Positions 6,411-6,959 of a stretch of 6,959 nucleotides of DNA are shown one piece after another (within the stretch, counting starts at the first letter, position 1; each line of letters begins with the position of its first letter). Both the position numbers and the translations under genes were made by a program. The DNA comes from CAZIQY01 sp964541605 (lineage in GTDB: Bacteria; Desulfobacterota; Syntrophia; Syntrophales; UBA2185). Location of the stretch: contig CAZIQY010000115.1 in NCBI GenBank assembly GCA_964541605.1, positions 1 through 6,959 on the forward strand, in the 5' to 3' direction. The notes beneath the pieces are model-generated. The model saw only the letters and a program-made list of their open reading frames with translations. It was not told the origin of the DNA and did no database searches.

Positions 6411-6457
6411 AAAAACCCACTGGCCGGAAATTTGATGATTCCGCCAGTGGGTTTTTT
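6411..6457. terminator. Bidirectional Rho-independent terminator
   Basis: CCCACTGGC (6416-6424) pairs with GCCAGTGGG (6443-6451). The stem extends inward by GGAA/TTCC past one bulged C, leaving a nine-base loop, and outward through A5/T5. Six T follow on the plus strand (6452-6457). On the minus strand the A5 becomes a T-run, so it can work in both directions. It separates the remnant region from the DUF2325 gene downstream. Confidence 0.9.
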
Positions 6458-6520
6458 ATTGCTTTGCAGGGTGAGGATCTGCACAGCACATTTTTGAAAT
6501 GATTGGAAGGTTGAAATATA

Positions 6521-6886
6521 ATGGAACGGAAAAAGCATTTGATATGCGGAGCTCCCTCTATTTACAAGCGGAGGGATGCTGCCAACATTGCGCTGATCGG
6601 AGGCATCGACAGGTTGAAAAAACACTATATCGATGAAGCCGGAAAATTCGGTATAAATCTGAGGGTCTTTAACAGACCGGAAGCAAATATCGGCGCAAGA
6701 ATCCAAAACCTCGACGCGGTGATAATCTTTACCAACAAGGTGTCGCATCTCACTAAATGGGAAGCTGTTCATGTGGCAAAATCACGGAACATTGCCGTCT
6801 TGATGTGCCATTCCTGCGGAATATGCTCATTACGTAATTGCTTCACGTGTTTGATGAACAAATCGTACTCTTCGGCAGGGCTGTGA
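6521..6886 (+). CDS. DUF2325 domain protein with a C-terminal cysteine cluster
   Basis: The 121-residue product has the DUF2325 layout: ALIGGIDRLKKHY at 24-36, an intermediate helix, LDAVIIFTNKVSH at 64-76, and then VAKSRNIAVLMCHSCGI at 85-101. DUF2325 is a small conserved bacterial domain without an established biochemical role. What stands out is the C-terminus, where Cys96, Cys99, Cys102, Cys107 and Cys110 form a C-x2-C-x2-C-x4-C-x2-C cluster that could bind a metal or iron-sulfur centre or act in redox sensing. No signal peptide or membrane segment is seen, so it is probably cytoplasmic. ATG at 6521 is preceded by GGAAGG (6505-6510) ten bases away. It stands alone after a strong terminator, so its own promoter should lie within 6458-6505 or overlap the terminator, but none is convincing. 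A T7 run follows the stop without a clear hairpin. Confidence 0.75.
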   Translation: MERKKHLICGAPSIYKRRDAANIALIGGIDRLKKHYIDEAGKFGINLRVFNRPEANIGARIQNLDAVIIFTNKVSHLTKWEAVHVAKSRNIAVLMCHSCGICSLRNCFTCLMNKSYSSAGL

Positions 6887-6959
6887 ATTTTTTTATTAAA
6901 CATCTTATATCACTACTGTCCGGAATAATCCGTGAATAAGTTCAACTGGTTACTGTTTT

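Noticed and set aside
6371..6772. Minus-strand ORF of 133 codons across the terminator and the DUF2325 gene
   Set aside because: It runs through the intrinsic terminator and antisense to a recognised DUF2325 gene with a ribosome binding site, so it is a shadow frame.
6907..6959. Possible insertion-sequence end around ACTGTCCGGAATAATCCG
   Set aside because: The sequence faintly recalls ends of some transposons, but there is no inverted partner, transposase or target duplication in the window to support it.

Overview
The window looks like a chromosomal segment from a Gram-negative bacterium of moderate GC content. I lean towards a deltaproteobacterial (Desulfobacterota-like) or similar environmental anaerobe. 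The support is soft: two and possibly three lipoproteins with classical lipoboxes, a lipid-anchored rhodanese, a cysteine-rich DUF2325 protein, and an IS21-type element end. No gene here fixes the taxon.

Positions 1-4651 (minus strand) hold a broken type I restriction-modification operon read right to left: hsdM (DNA adenine methyltransferase with a long coiled-coil tail), then a DUF4062 / GHKL-ATPase-like / winged-helix protein, then the first third of hsdS. Coupling is tight. hsdM and the middle gene overlap in GTGA, and the middle gene and hsdS are one base apart. hsdS is cut at codon 134 by a sequence carrying the subterminal direct repeats of an IS21-family element, whose body lies off the left edge. 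No hsdR is visible; it and the rest of hsdS may lie beyond the insertion. Without its specificity subunit the methyltransferase/restriction complex should be inactive, while the accessory gene is still intact.

Positions 4652-5906 are AT-richer. They hold the putative hsdM promoter, a small lipoprotein of unknown function, and a lipoprotein with a rhodanese domain, both on the minus strand and perhaps one unit split by a strong hairpin. A sigma70-like promoter and a strong ribosome binding site precede the rhodanese gene.

Positions 5907-6520 (plus strand) are ambiguous. They contain a 70-codon ORF that may be a small lipoprotein, a perfect TTGACA hexamer, a start-less 49-codon frame that looks like the 3' end of a gene, and a very good bidirectional Rho-independent terminator. 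I read this as a gene remnant or a small transcript rather than a normal gene. Positions 6521-6886 hold a DUF2325-family gene with a cysteine cluster. The last 73 bases contain nothing I can support.

The main biological interest is the accessory gene nested between hsdM and hsdS, and the inactivation of that locus by an insertion sequence.
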